A stretch of 9,338 bases of DNA from positions 1 through 9,338 of the forward strand of contig DBFQ01000109.1 of assembly GCA_002294665.1 (NCBI GenBank), written 5' to 3'. This DNA comes from Candidatus Aminicenantes bacterium UBA876 (GTDB taxonomy: Bacteria; Acidobacteriota; Aminicenantia; UBA2199). The stretch's first letter is position 1. Each line of letters starts with the position of its first letter. The notes below the pieces were generated by a model that was not told the origin of the DNA, did no database searches, and worked only from the letters and a program-made list of their open reading frames with translations. Position numbers and translations under genes: made by a program. Below are positions 1-6,640 of the stretch, in pieces.

Positions 1-219
1 CGCCAGGTCGGGGCGGCGGGGCAGGCTCTCGAGATCGGGGAAACAGGACATGGCCATCACGGCCTCGTGCCGGGGGTTGACCGGGTAAACCACACCGCGG
101 AAACCGCTGCCCACCAGGTTGGTCAACACCTTGCCGCCCACGCTGTTGGGGTTGGTGGAAACCCCCACCAGGGCAATGCGTTCAGGCTTGAAAATGCAGT
201 CCAGGTTGTGTACGTTCAC
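1..219 (-). CDS. CoA-binding-domain protein, acyl-CoA synthetase (NDP-forming) family, N-terminal fragment
   Basis: Reading leftwards from a GTG at 219-217, an uninterrupted frame of exactly 73 codons runs off the window edge. It begins MNVHNLDCIFKPERIALVGV and continues with STNPNSVGGKVLTNL and a VVYPVNPRH segment. This is the usual N-terminus of the CoA-binding Rossmann domain in ADP-forming acetate/acyl-CoA ligases and their GNAT-fused relatives (PatZ/Pat type): a short 'IF+P+.IALVG.S....SVG' lead, then the nucleotide-binding turn and 'G..YPVNP'. Such enzymes interconvert acyl-CoA and acid with ATP formation, or acetylate proteins when a GNAT domain is fused; which applies here cannot be told because only about a tenth of the protein is present. 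GTG is chosen because GGGAG (227-231) sits 7 bases upstream, and the ATG at 234-232 in another frame meets a stop almost at once. It diverges from the peptidase gene to the right. Confidence 0.85.
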   Translation of the reverse strand, partial: MNVHNLDCIFKPERIALVGVSTNPNSVGGKVLTNLVGSGFRGVVYPVNPRHEAVMAMSCFPDLESLPRRPDLA

Positions 220-226
220 GGATTCG

Positions 227-231
227 CTCCC
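227..231 (-). promoter_or_regulatory. Shine-Dalgarno of the CoA-binding protein
   Basis: GGGAG on the minus strand, 7 bases before the GTG at 219. It decides the non-ATG start of the truncated gene. Confidence 0.65.
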
Positions 232-268
232 ATGCCATTATACAACAACGTGGAGAAGATCAATGAAA

Positions 269-309
269 AGTTGGGGGAGTTGGAAAAGTTGATGGAGGCA
301 AAGAAGTTG
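269..309 (+). repeat. Phased AGTTG 9-mer repeats (left copy)
   Basis: AGTTGGGGG (269), AGTTGGAAA (278) and AGTTGATGG (287) follow each other without a gap. A further AGTTG begins at 305, exactly two periods after 287. The same 9-base unit in the same orientation recurs at 2782-2808, on the other side of the peptidase gene. Confidence 0.75.
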
Positions 310-422
310 AACATTGTACGGATTTTTTGCTTTTCACTTTCATACTTCGATTCTTCCATTCGTTTCAACCCGGACATCCCGGACCACATCTTCTCCAGGG
401 CCGTCCTGCGCAGATAGTCCAC

Positions 423-462
423 CCGGTGTGAAAACCGGCGGCAACCCGATTGCGTATCAATC
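423..462 (+). other. Two small hairpins in the peptidase leader
   Basis: Two inverted repeats lie just before the Shine-Dalgarno of the peptidase gene: CCGGT-gtgaaa-ACCGG (423-438) and GATTG-cgtat-CAATC (448-462). They could fold in the mRNA leader and affect access to the GGAGG at 467. With 5-bp stems this may be chance. The first hairpin recalls one arm of a cobalamin riboswitch, but the other conserved boxes are absent. Confidence 0.3.
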
Positions 463-466
463 CTCT

Positions 467-471
467 GGAGG
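467..471 (+). promoter_or_regulatory. Shine-Dalgarno of the prolyl oligopeptidase
   Basis: GGAGG, 7 bases before ATG 479. It fixes the start although the frame stays open upstream as far as 314; the upstream part has no ribosome binding site, and starting at 479 puts a signal peptide at the N-terminus. Confidence 0.75.
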
Positions 472-478
472 TACGATC

Positions 479-2608
479 ATGAAGCATCTTTCCACTGTTT
501 TCTGCATTGTCCTGTCTCTTTTATTCATGGGCACGGCGGTACCGGCGCAGGAAGCCGCAACCCCCGCTTCCGGTCACGTAAATGCCGCGGAAGAAGATCC
601 CTACCTTTGGCTGGAAGAGGTTCTCAGCGGGCCGGCACTGGCCTGGGTGCGGGCCTGCAACGCGGCTTCCAGCCTCGAACTGGCCAGCGGCGAAGATTTT
701 CAGCGCTTGAAAACCGACCTGCGCGAAATCATGGATTCCGACGCGCGCATCCCCTTCGTGTCCAAACATGGCACACATTTCTACAATTTCTGGCGAGACG
801 CCAGGCATCCGCGCGGCATCTGGCGCCGTACCACGCCCGAGGAGTACGCCAAAGCGGAACCCGAATGGGAAGTGATTCTCGATATCGACGCCCTCAACCA
901 GGCGGAAAAGATGAACTGGGTATGGAAAGGGGCGCAGATCCTGAAGGCCGGCGGCTATCGCCACGTGTTGATCAACCTCTCCCGGGGAGGCGCGGACGCC
1001 ACCGAAGTACGCGAATTCGACATCCAGACAAAATCCTTCGTCAAAGACGGGTTCCGGCTGCCCGAAGCCAAGGGCGGCATGAGTTGGATCGACAAGGACA
1101 CCGTCTACGTGGCCACCGATTTCGGCCCGGACAGCCTGACCACTTCCGGCTACCCCCGCATCGTCAAGGAATGGAAACGGGGCACGCCCCTGGATGCGGC
1201 GAAAGTCATCTATGAGGGAAAGAAAACGGACATGTCGGTCAACGCCTTTTATGACGACACCGAAGGCTACGAGCGCCATTTCGTTTACCGGGTGCCGGCC
1301 TTTTTCAAGAGCGAGTTTTACCTGAGGAAAGATGACGGCTCGCTGGTCCGCGTCGAGGTTCCCGTGGACGCCCGGGCCATGCCCCACCGGCAATGGCTGA
1401 TGGTGACCTTGCGCAGCGCCTGGGAAACCGGCGGTGTCACCTACCCGGCCGGCAGCCTGATCGCCATCGATTTTGACCGCTTCATGCAGGGCAAACGGAA
1501 TTTTTCCGTGCTTTACACCCCGGCGGAAAACAACTCCCTGGCCGGCGCCAGCTGGACCAGGAACTACCTGATCCTCAACATCACCGAGGACGTCAAGAGC
1601 AAACTGGTGGTGCTGAAGCCGGAAGGAGAGAAATGGGAGCGGATGCCTTTTATCGGCGCTCCGGAAAATGTCGAGGCACAGGCCTGGGCCATCGACAGCG
1701 ATGAAAACGATCAATACTTCATGACCGTGACGGGGTTTCTCACCCCAAGCAGCCTGTACTGGGGCAGCATCGGCCGCGCACCGGAAAAAATCAAGTCCAC
1801 GCCAGCCTATTTCGATGCTTCCAATCTGGAAGTCAGCCAGCATTTCGCCGTCAGCAGGGACGGCACCCGTGTCCCCTATTTCCAGGTCAACCACAAGGGT
1901 CTGAAGAAAGACGGAAGCAATCCGACCCTGCTGTATGGATACGGCGGCTTTGAAGTATCCATGACTCCGGGCTACAGCGGCACCACGGGGCGGTCCTGGC
2001 TGGAACCCGGCGGGGTTTACGTGCTGGCCAATATCCGCGGCGGTGGAGAATACGGTCCCCGCTGGCACCAGGCGGCACTGAAGGAAAAGCGCCACAAAGC
2101 TTTTGAGGACTTCGCGGCGGTCGCCCGGGATCTGTTCAAACGCGGAATCACTTCTCCGGAGCACCTCGGCGCCATGGGCGGCAGCAACGGCGGTTTGCTG
2201 ATGGGCAACATGATCACCCTCTACCCCGAATTGTTCAAGGCCATAGTCTGTCAGGTGCCGTTACTGGACATGAAACGCTACAACAAGTTGCTTGCGGGCG
2301 CCAGCTGGATGGCCGAGTACGGTGACCCGGACAAGCCCGAGGAATGGGCCTTCCTGCAGAAATACTCTCCCTACCACAACCTGAAGGAAGGCGTGAAATA
2401 CCCGGCCACGCTGTTTACCACATCCACCCGCGACGATCGCGTCCACCCGGGTCACGCGCGCAAGATGATGGCGAAAATGCAGGCCATGGGCCAGGATGTC
2501 CGCTATTATGAAAACATCGAGGGCGGACATGGCGGCGCCGCGGACAACAGCCAGCGGGCCTACATGTGGGCCATCTCCTACAATTTCCTCTGGCAGCAAC
2601 TGCGCTGA
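479..2608 (+). CDS. Secreted prolyl oligopeptidase family serine peptidase (S9A)
   Basis: A 709-aa protein, close to the roughly 700-aa norm for bacterial prolyl oligopeptidases, which cleave short peptides after proline. Residues 1-23 form a signal peptide (MKH, a hydrophobic core, then VPA before QEA), so it should act in the periplasm or outside the cell. Residues about 38-430 are the N-terminal beta-propeller that gates the active site, opening with the family-typical DPYLWLEEV. The C-terminal alpha/beta-hydrolase domain shows YGYGGF, the NIRGGGEYGPRWH segment, the nucleophile Ser569 in GGSNGG, Asp652 in TRDDRVHPGH and His684 in EGGHGG. All three catalytic residues are therefore present, and the DDR arginine that binds substrate in pig prolyl oligopeptidase is kept (Arg654). 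It stands alone, flanked by repeat-rich gaps, with no clear promoter or terminator. It is probably for peptide scavenging. The family is sure; strict proline specificity is inferred. Confidence 0.95.
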   Translation: MKHLSTVFCIVLSLLFMGTAVPAQEAATPASGHVNAAEEDPYLWLEEVLSGPALAWVRACNAASSLELASGEDFQRLKTDLREIMDSDARIPFVSKHGTHFYNFWRDARHPRGIWRRTTPEEYAKAEPEWEVILDIDALNQAEKMNWVWKGAQILKAGGYRHVLINLSRGGADATEVREFDIQTKSFVKDGFRLPEAKGGMSWIDKDTVYVATDFGPDSLTTSGYPRIVKEWKRGTPLDAAKVIYEGKKTDMSVNAFYDDTEGYERHFVYRVPAFFKSEFYLRKDDGSLVRVEVPVDARAMPHRQWLMVTLRSAWETGGVTYPAGSLIAIDFDRFMQGKRNFSVLYTPAENNSLAGASWTRNYLILNITEDVKSKLVVLKPEGEKWERMPFIGAPENVEAQAWAIDSDENDQYFMTVTGFLTPSSLYWGSIGRAPEKIKSTPAYFDASNLEVSQHFAVSRDGTRVPYFQVNHKGLKKDGSNPTLLYGYGGFEVSMTPGYSGTTGRSWLEPGGVYVLANIRGGGEYGPRWHQAALKEKRHKAFEDFAAVARDLFKRGITSPEHLGAMGGSNGGLLMGNMITLYPELFKAIVCQVPLLDMKRYNKLLAGASWMAEYGDPDKPEEWAFLQKYSPYHNLKEGVKYPATLFTTSTRDDRVHPGHARKMMAKMQAMGQDVRYYENIEGGHGGAADNSQRAYMWAISYNFLWQQLR

Positions 2609-2625
2609 ACCCGGAGCGAATGATC

Positions 2626-2670
2626 GGAATAAGGAATAATGAAGAAGGAATAATAAAGTAGAAGGTAGAA
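2626..2670 (+). repeat. 7-bp repeats GGAATAA and RGTAGAA
   Basis: GGAATAA occurs at 2626, 2633 and 2647, with the degenerate unit TGAAGAA filling the slot at 2640, so four 7-base units are in phase. AGTAGAA (2657) and GGTAGAA (2664) follow as a second 7-base pair. Confidence 0.65.
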
Positions 2671-2723
2671 GACCCGGGGTGTTCTGCAGGTAGATCTCGG
2701 GAGCAAGGGCTTTTACTTGCGAC

Positions 2724-2737
2724 TTTTCACTTTTCAC
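2724..2737 (+). repeat. 7-bp tandem TTTTCAC
   Basis: Two perfect adjacent copies. A related run (CTTTTCA then CTTTCAT, 330-343) lies in the gap upstream of the peptidase gene. Confidence 0.5.
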
Positions 2738-2781
2738 TATGTACTTGGTTTTCTCTGTCAGCAGATCGTTGGGAAAAGAGA

Positions 2782-2808
2782 AGTTGAGACAGTTGAGGAA
2801 GTTGAGGG
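2782..2808 (+). repeat. Phased AGTTG 9-mer repeats (right copy)
   Basis: Three adjacent units: AGTTGAGAC (2782), AGTTGAGGA (2791) and AGTTGAGGG (2800). Unit, period and strand match the array at 269-309 on the other side of the peptidase gene. Confidence 0.75.
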
Positions 2809-2823
2809 TGGCAGGGGCACTGT

Positions 2824-2844
2824 GTCGAAAGTTAAAAGTCGAAA
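2824..2844 (+). repeat. 7-bp repeats GTYRAAA
   Basis: GTCGAAA, GTTAAAA and GTCGAAA follow without gaps at 2824, 2831 and 2838. Confidence 0.6.
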
Positions 2845-2902
2845 GAAAAAGTCTTGTTTTTTTGTTTGGGAAATTTACATTTCGGTCATTTGAATTTGTT
2901 TG

Positions 2903-2930
2903 GGATTTCGGATTTCGTGCTTCGGATTTG
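2903..2930 (+). repeat. 7-bp repeats GGATTTC
   Basis: Four units in phase: GGATTTC (2903), GGATTTC (2910), GTGCTTC (2917) and GGATTTG (2924). From memory, very similar GGATTTC/GTGCTTC strings are seen between genes in several unrelated, often environmental, bacterial genomes. That resemblance was not searched here. Confidence 0.65.
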
Positions 2931-3000
2931 AAACAAGGCGGCAAGCGGCGAAAGGCCAATGGCGAGGGTCGGGAAGGCGGATTTTCGCGCAGAATGCGGG

Positions 3001-4038
3001 TCAGTATAACCGGATGCGGCCGGAGGCGTGTTCCAGGAAAAGGGAACCGGACTCCTGTTGCAGGAAAAATGGGCCGAACACTTCGCTTCCCCACGTCTGT
3101 GCCAGCTCATCCTCCACAAAACGTACGCGACGCAGATCCAGCAGGCGCCAGACGGTTTCCACACGTCCCGGAGGCGCTGCGGCGGGCAATTGCATGATCG
3201 TGGCCCAGCGCCCATCCGTTGACACCTCTCCGACCTGGGAAACCGCCCGGATGTCTTGTGTGACGATGACGCCGGTCTTTTCTTTCGTATCCATGCAAAT
3301 CGTTCCGGGAAACTCCTGCGGCACATAAACCCGGGTGACACGGGGATAGCGGATCATCCCTTCAGGAATGAAACGATCCTGAGCAAACACTTCACTGATA
3401 CAGGTGTCGTCCCAATGCGTGCCGCGAAAAACATCAAGAATTTCCAGTTCCACGATCAGCACCACCCGCGCCACCGGCCTTTCAAAGCCTGCATTGAATT
3501 CCCTCCGCGACTGCTCCAGGAATTCTGCCAGTTCCGTACTGGAGACGGGAACGGGAAAAGTCTGGCGCCGGAATTCGTCTTTCAATTCCAGGAGGAACCT
3601 GTGCTCAAACCTGCGGGTGTGAAACAAGAGGGCTGTTTCGGTCACTTCACCATCGCAATGAATCCCCGCGTGGAAAGTCACTTCAAGGCGGGAGGGGCGG
3701 TTGTTTTTCGAGAACAGTTCCCGGCTGCGCCCGTGACCCGGAAAGATGTTCAACCTGCGGCAGTTTCCGGGCACTACGACAAAAACCGACTCACCGATAC
3801 CCGCGTCGGTCCGGCCCTCCACCCACGGGGTAAACAAATCGCCGTCCACCAGGTTGGCCGGACCGTAACGGGTCCTTGCATTCAGGGTTCCTGTGTGCGC
3901 TGCGGACAGTTCTGAAGTGGCGGCGAAAAGACCGTAACCCGATAAATCGGTCAAATGAATCTTTTCCCAGTCGGGGCCGGCCTGAACCATTCCACTGCAA
4001 GCCAGCACCAAGCCAATCAATCCGATACGAAGAATCAC
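3001..4038 (-). CDS. Exported protein with NADase-type glycan-binding (discoidin-like) domain
   Basis: 345 aa, starting with GTG at 4038. Residues 1-20 look like a signal peptide ending VQA before GP; Cys14 in VLAC is a poor lipobox, so a lipoprotein form is possible but less likely. Residues about 57-218 match the discoidin-like domain now named NADase-type glycan-binding: YGPANLVDGDLFTPWVEG, then GIGE, a beta strand, FSKNNRPSRLEVTF, and the closing DDTCISEVF. Domains of this type bind sugars at cell surfaces. Residues about 220-345 are a second, unrecognised part. No catalytic motif was seen. Its GTG overlaps the stop of the NtrC-type regulator (GTGA), and AGGA lies 6 bases upstream, so the two are very probably translated together. 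It may be a periplasmic sensor or output of the kinase pathway, which is inference. The fold call is good; the role is unknown. Confidence 0.8.
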   Translation of the reverse strand: MILRIGLIGLVLACSGMVQAGPDWEKIHLTDLSGYGLFAATSELSAAHTGTLNARTRYGPANLVDGDLFTPWVEGRTDAGIGESVFVVVPGNCRRLNIFPGHGRSRELFSKNNRPSRLEVTFHAGIHCDGEVTETALLFHTRRFEHRFLLELKDEFRRQTFPVPVSSTELAEFLEQSRREFNAGFERPVARVVLIVELEILDVFRGTHWDDTCISEVFAQDRFIPEGMIRYPRVTRVYVPQEFPGTICMDTKEKTGVIVTQDIRAVSQVGEVSTDGRWATIMQLPAAAPPGRVETVWRLLDLRRVRFVEDELAQTWGSEVFGPFFLQQESGSLFLEHASGRIRLY

Positions 4039-5420
4039 CCGCTTTCCTGATTGTCCAGACGGCGTTCAACCCGCACACCCCATTGATTCAGCCATCGCTT
4101 CAAAGTAGACAGGCCGATACCCAGGACCCGGGCGGTTTGTGCTTTGTTGTAATTCAAGCGTTGCAGCACATCCAACACGTAGTTTCGCGAGTGTTCCTCA
4201 AGGGTAACCATGCGCGCATCCGGTTCCGCCGCGGTTCGGTTTTCCAAGCCGGTGACCGGATCGAACCCCGTTGGCCGCCCCATGCGCAGATACAACAATT
4301 GTCGCTCCAGGAAGTTGCGCAATTCCCGGACATTTCCCGTCCAGGGCTGGTTGACCAGGTCTTCATCAGCCACGGGTAAAGCCGTTTCCTTCATACCCAT
4401 GCGCTGGTTCAAACCCGACCAGAGATGGGCTGCGATCAAAGGGATATCTTCCGGCCTTTCCCGTAGTGGAGGAACATGAATCATGAATACCGCGATGCGG
4501 AAAAACAGGTCGCGGCGAAACCGCCCACGCTCAACCTCATGTTGCAGGTTCTTGTTGGTGGAGGCGATCAAGCGGACGTCCACCCGGGATTCATCCCCGC
4601 CGCCGAGCTTGATAAACGTGCCCTCTTCCAGGACTCTCAGCAGCTTTGCCTGAAACTCCAGGGGCATTTCGCCGATCTCGTCGAGGTGAAGCGTACCGGA
4701 AGCCGCCATCTCGAAATATCCGGGCTTGTCCCGGACGGCCCCGGTAAAAGCACCGCGCCTGTATCCGAAAAATTCTGATTCAAACAGGGTCTCCGGAATC
4801 GACGCACAGTTGACACTGATAAACTGCTGGTGGCTGCGGTTGCTGTCCAGATGAATATTCCGCGCGATCAACTCCTTGCCCGTTCCGGTCTCTCCCGTGA
4901 TCAGCACCCAGGTGTCCATGGGCGCGACATGGTGAATGACATGGCGGATACGCCTGATTTCCGGGCTTTTCCCGACGATGCGGTAAGCCGATTTCTGGAA
5001 GCCGTGTTGAACCCGAGAAGAGAACTCAAGCTGGTAAAGCCGGCCGGCATTGCACACCCGTTTCAGCAACGTCTCAAGATCAAAGGGTTTCTGCAGGAAA
5101 TCAAAAGCGCCTTTCTTCAGCGACTCACTGACGTTCTGATCCATGCCGTAAGCGGTCACCAGTATCATTTTTGTCTTAAGCCCGCGGGTATTGATAAAGT
5201 TCGCCACCAGCGTGCCTTCACCATCCGGCAGCTTGCGATCGACCAGGGCGACATGGACGGACTGGTGTTCCAGAATTTCCCGCGCACGCGCGCAGGTTCC
5301 CGCCCTGTAAACCATAAACCCCTTGTCCTGAAGAAATTCCGCCACGGTTGCCGCGAGATGGGCATCATCCTCGACCAGCAGGATCGGGAAAACCGTTATC
5401 GCTTCTTCAATGCGCTTCAA
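4035..5420 (-). CDS. NtrC-family sigma-54-dependent response regulator
   Basis: 461 aa from TTG 5420, three domains. REC (about 10-125): ILLVEDD acidic pair, phospho-acceptor Asp61 in VDRKLPDG, Lys111 in FLQKPF. AAA+ (about 147-380): Walker A GETGTGKE (176-183), an intact GAFTGA loop (223-228) that contacts sigma-54, Walker B near GTLHLDE (242-248), and the RRDLFFRI segment with the arginine finger. C-terminal Fis-type helix-turn-helix: KAQTARVLGIGLSTLKRWL. With GAFTGA intact it should be a true sigma-54 activator, unlike degenerate family members. Two TTGs are possible (5426 and 5420). I prefer 5420 because GGGGAG (5428-5433) is then 7 bases away rather than 1, and the TTG overlaps the kinase stop as TTGA. 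The likely partner kinase is immediately upstream; its targets may include the divergent promoter region at 6509-6662. Confidence 0.95.
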   Translation of the reverse strand: MKRIEEAITVFPILLVEDDAHLAATVAEFLQDKGFMVYRAGTCARAREILEHQSVHVALVDRKLPDGEGTLVANFINTRGLKTKMILVTAYGMDQNVSESLKKGAFDFLQKPFDLETLLKRVCNAGRLYQLEFSSRVQHGFQKSAYRIVGKSPEIRRIRHVIHHVAPMDTWVLITGETGTGKELIARNIHLDSNRSHQQFISVNCASIPETLFESEFFGYRRGAFTGAVRDKPGYFEMAASGTLHLDEIGEMPLEFQAKLLRVLEEGTFIKLGGGDESRVDVRLIASTNKNLQHEVERGRFRRDLFFRIAVFMIHVPPLRERPEDIPLIAAHLWSGLNQRMGMKETALPVADEDLVNQPWTGNVRELRNFLERQLLYLRMGRPTGFDPVTGLENRTAAEPDARMVTLEEHSRNYVLDVLQRLNYNKAQTARVLGIGLSTLKRWLNQWGVRVERRLDNQESG

Positions 5421-6508
5421 GAACAATCTCCCCGGGGAATGTGAATCACGAAACGAGCGCCCTGCTCTCCTTCCAGGGGCGGCGTGGCCAACATCAGCCC
5501 GCCCATACGGGTGATCAGCTTCAGGGAAATGGTCAGTCCGATGCCGTTCCCCGTTTCGCGGGTCGTGAAAAAAGGCGCAAAAATCCGATTCAGGTCTTTT
5601 TCCGGAATGGAAGGACCATTGTTGCTGAAAACCAGGCTGACAAAACTCTTATCCACATTTTCCAGATAAACGTTGACTTCCTGGCCGGCTTTCAGAAAGC
5701 TGAGTGAATTGTTCACCAGGTTCAGCAGGATCCGGTAAAAAGCCCCCTCATCGACACGCACACAGATATCGCTGTCGACGCGGCAGTGAAAAGCCACTTT
5801 GCGGATTTCAAAACGGACACGATTGTTTTCATAGACACTCATCAACACGTCCCGCAACACCACCGGGCGAATATCCAATGCGGTCTCACCGGAGATATCC
5901 CGGATCCGGTTCAAAAATGCGTTGAGCCGGTCAATCTCGTTGATGCATCTCTGAAGGTAATCGTCGATCTTCTCACGGGTCCAGCCCGCGATGTTCAGCC
6001 GCAATACCTGCAGTATCGTGGTGATTCCGGTCAGGGGGTTGCCGATTTCGTGAGCAACCTCCGCAACCATCTCGGAAAACCGATCGAAAAACAGATTGTC
6101 CTGGCGGCTCTGCAGCAGGATGGATTTGGAAGCAATATCAGAGACAAACACCACAGTCATGTCTTCACGGACCGGATAAATGGTGAAACCGAAAATGTAT
6201 CGCTTGCCGTTTTCACGGATTTCAATCTCTTCATTTAAGGATACGGAAGATTCGGCGGTCGTCTTCCGCAGGATACGCACGCGAATGTGGCCGACGATCT
6301 GATTCTGCTGGGTAGGGGAAAACGCCAGAAAATGCCGGTTGGCGAATACCGGAAGAACGGTTCGCGGATCCATGGCGATGATACCGATCGGAATGGAATC
6401 ACAGATCTCACACAAGGCCTTGGTATCGGCTTCGAAAAAAGAAACGATCGGCGGGGAACCTTTGTCCACAGGCGGGTTCGGAAATGAATCAGGCATATCA
6501 CCATACAT
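5417..6508 (-). CDS. Soluble PAS-domain sensor histidine kinase (NtrB-like)
   Basis: 363 aa from ATG 6508, with no membrane segment, so a cytosolic kinase. Residues about 28-130 form a PAS-like sensor (ALCEICDSIPIGIIAMD, then ANRHFLAFS). HisKA follows with His153 in VAHEIGNPLTG. The ATPase domain has its N-box at 263-274 (NLVNNSLSFL), a G1 box reading NNGPSIP (296-302) where most kinases have DNGPGIP, an FAPFFTT lid lead, and G2 GNGIGL (320-325). This HEIGNP/FFTT layout is that of NtrB/AtoS-type kinases that pair with NtrC-type regulators, and such a regulator overlaps its stop codon. The start is uncertain: the frame stays open to 6664, but that would run into the divergent gene and its promoter region; ATG 6508 and ATG 6496 are both possible and neither has a good Shine-Dalgarno. 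Confidence 0.92.
   Translation of the reverse strand: MYGDMPDSFPNPPVDKGSPPIVSFFEADTKALCEICDSIPIGIIAMDPRTVLPVFANRHFLAFSPTQQNQIVGHIRVRILRKTTAESSVSLNEEIEIRENGKRYIFGFTIYPVREDMTVVFVSDIASKSILLQSRQDNLFFDRFSEMVAEVAHEIGNPLTGITTILQVLRLNIAGWTREKIDDYLQRCINEIDRLNAFLNRIRDISGETALDIRPVVLRDVLMSVYENNRVRFEIRKVAFHCRVDSDICVRVDEGAFYRILLNLVNNSLSFLKAGQEVNVYLENVDKSFVSLVFSNNGPSIPEKDLNRIFAPFFTTRETGNGIGLTISLKLITRMGGLMLATPPLEGEQGARFVIHIPRGDCS
5428..5433 (-). promoter_or_regulatory. Shine-Dalgarno inside the kinase gene for the NtrC-type regulator
   Basis: GGGGAG on the minus strand lies in the last codons of the kinase gene. It is 7 bases before TTG 5420 and only 1 base before TTG 5426, which favours the inner TTG as start. 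Confidence 0.65.
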
Positions 6509-6527
6509 ACACCAGGTGGAAAAAAAA

Positions 6528-6543
6528 CGCAACCACCGGGCCG
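6528..6543 (-). promoter_or_regulatory. Weaker sigma-54-like element facing the kinase operon
   Basis: On the minus strand CGGCCC-GGTGG-TTGCG matches TGGCAC-N5-TTGCW at 4 of 6 and 4 of 5 positions, with GG and GC exactly 10 bases apart. The predicted start near 6517 would leave a 9-base leader for ATG 6508 or a 21-base one for ATG 6496. It overlaps the left arm of the inverted repeat. The sequence is GC-rich, so chance is a real alternative. Confidence 0.35.
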
Positions 6544-6572
6544 AATCGGACCGCAAGGCCTGATCCGGCCCG
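6537..6572. promoter_or_regulatory. Inverted repeat, candidate activator-binding site
   Basis: CGGGCCGAATC (6537-6547) and GATCCGGCCCG (6562-6572) are inverted copies with 10 of 11 positions matching, 14 bases apart. Its centre is about 96 bases before the start point predicted from the plus-strand sigma-54 element, the usual distance for an NtrC-type enhancer. The left arm covers the -24 part of the opposing element. It could instead be an RNA hairpin if transcription of either gene begins further upstream. Confidence 0.45.
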
Positions 6573-6624
6573 TCCAAATCAAGCCCTTCGCGCGGAAAGG
6601 CCCTTGTGCAGGGCATCTGTATTC

Positions 6625-6640
6625 CGGCAATGATCTTGCT
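6625..6640 (+). promoter_or_regulatory. Sigma-54-type promoter of the Roadblock response regulator
   Basis: CGGCAA-TGATC-TTGCT matches TGGCAC-N5-TTGCW at 4 of 6 in the -24 box and 5 of 5 in the -12 box. The invariant GG (6626-6627) and GC (6638-6639) are 10 bases apart. Transcription would begin near 6651, giving a 12-base leader that holds GGAAAAG (6654-6660) before ATG 6663. A gene for a sigma-54 activator lies just across the divergent gap. The short leader is the weak point. Confidence 0.5.

Larger units (their letters stand above)
220..478. other. Divergent intergenic region with short repeats
   Basis: This 259-base gap separates the CoA-binding gene and the peptidase gene, so promoters for both should lie here. 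I could not find a convincing -35/-10 or sigma-54 pair for either. The left half (about 262-357) is lower in GC and made of phased short repeats: AGTTG units 9 bases apart, then pyrimidine-rich 7-base units of the type CTTTTCA, CTTTCAT, ACTTCGA. Open frames through it are repeat translations without a ribosome binding site and are not called as genes. Confidence 0.6.
2609..3000. other. Convergent intergenic region, repeat mosaic
   Basis: These 392 bases lie between the 3' ends of the peptidase gene and of the glycan-binding protein gene. I see no gene: the longest frames that cross it are low-complexity translations of the repeats with no ribosome binding site. The stretch is instead a chain of short arrays, each with its own unit: GGAATAA, RGTAGAA, TTTTCAC, AGTTGRRRR, GTYRAAA and GGATTTC (entered separately). 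The last 60 bases, about 2935-3000, become GC-rich again. No stem followed by a T-run was found, so transcription termination for the two converging units is unexplained. Confidence 0.7.

Noticed and set aside
290..319. TTGATG with a possible -10 hexamer about 17 bases downstream as a sigma-70 promoter for the peptidase gene
   Set aside because: The hexamer at that spacing (ATTGTA) matches TATAAT poorly, and the TTG comes from the AGTTG repeat itself.
405..462. Cobalamin-riboswitch-like segment (CCGGTGTGAAAACCGG then GGCAACCCG) before the peptidase gene
   Set aside because: Only one hairpin resembles that class. The conserved AGGGAA and CCACTGT boxes are missing, and a secreted peptidase is not a usual target.
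521..2164. A 547-codon open frame on the minus strand antisense to the peptidase gene
   Set aside because: It mirrors the codon pattern of a GC-rich gene whose product has all family motifs; its own translation has no recognisable domain and there is no ribosome binding site.
2261..3341. Several open frames (up to 277 codons) spanning the 2609-3000 gap on both strands
   Set aside because: Their intergenic parts are translations of the 7- and 9-base repeats (such as LNFLNCLNF), they overlap real genes at their ends and lack ribosome binding sites.
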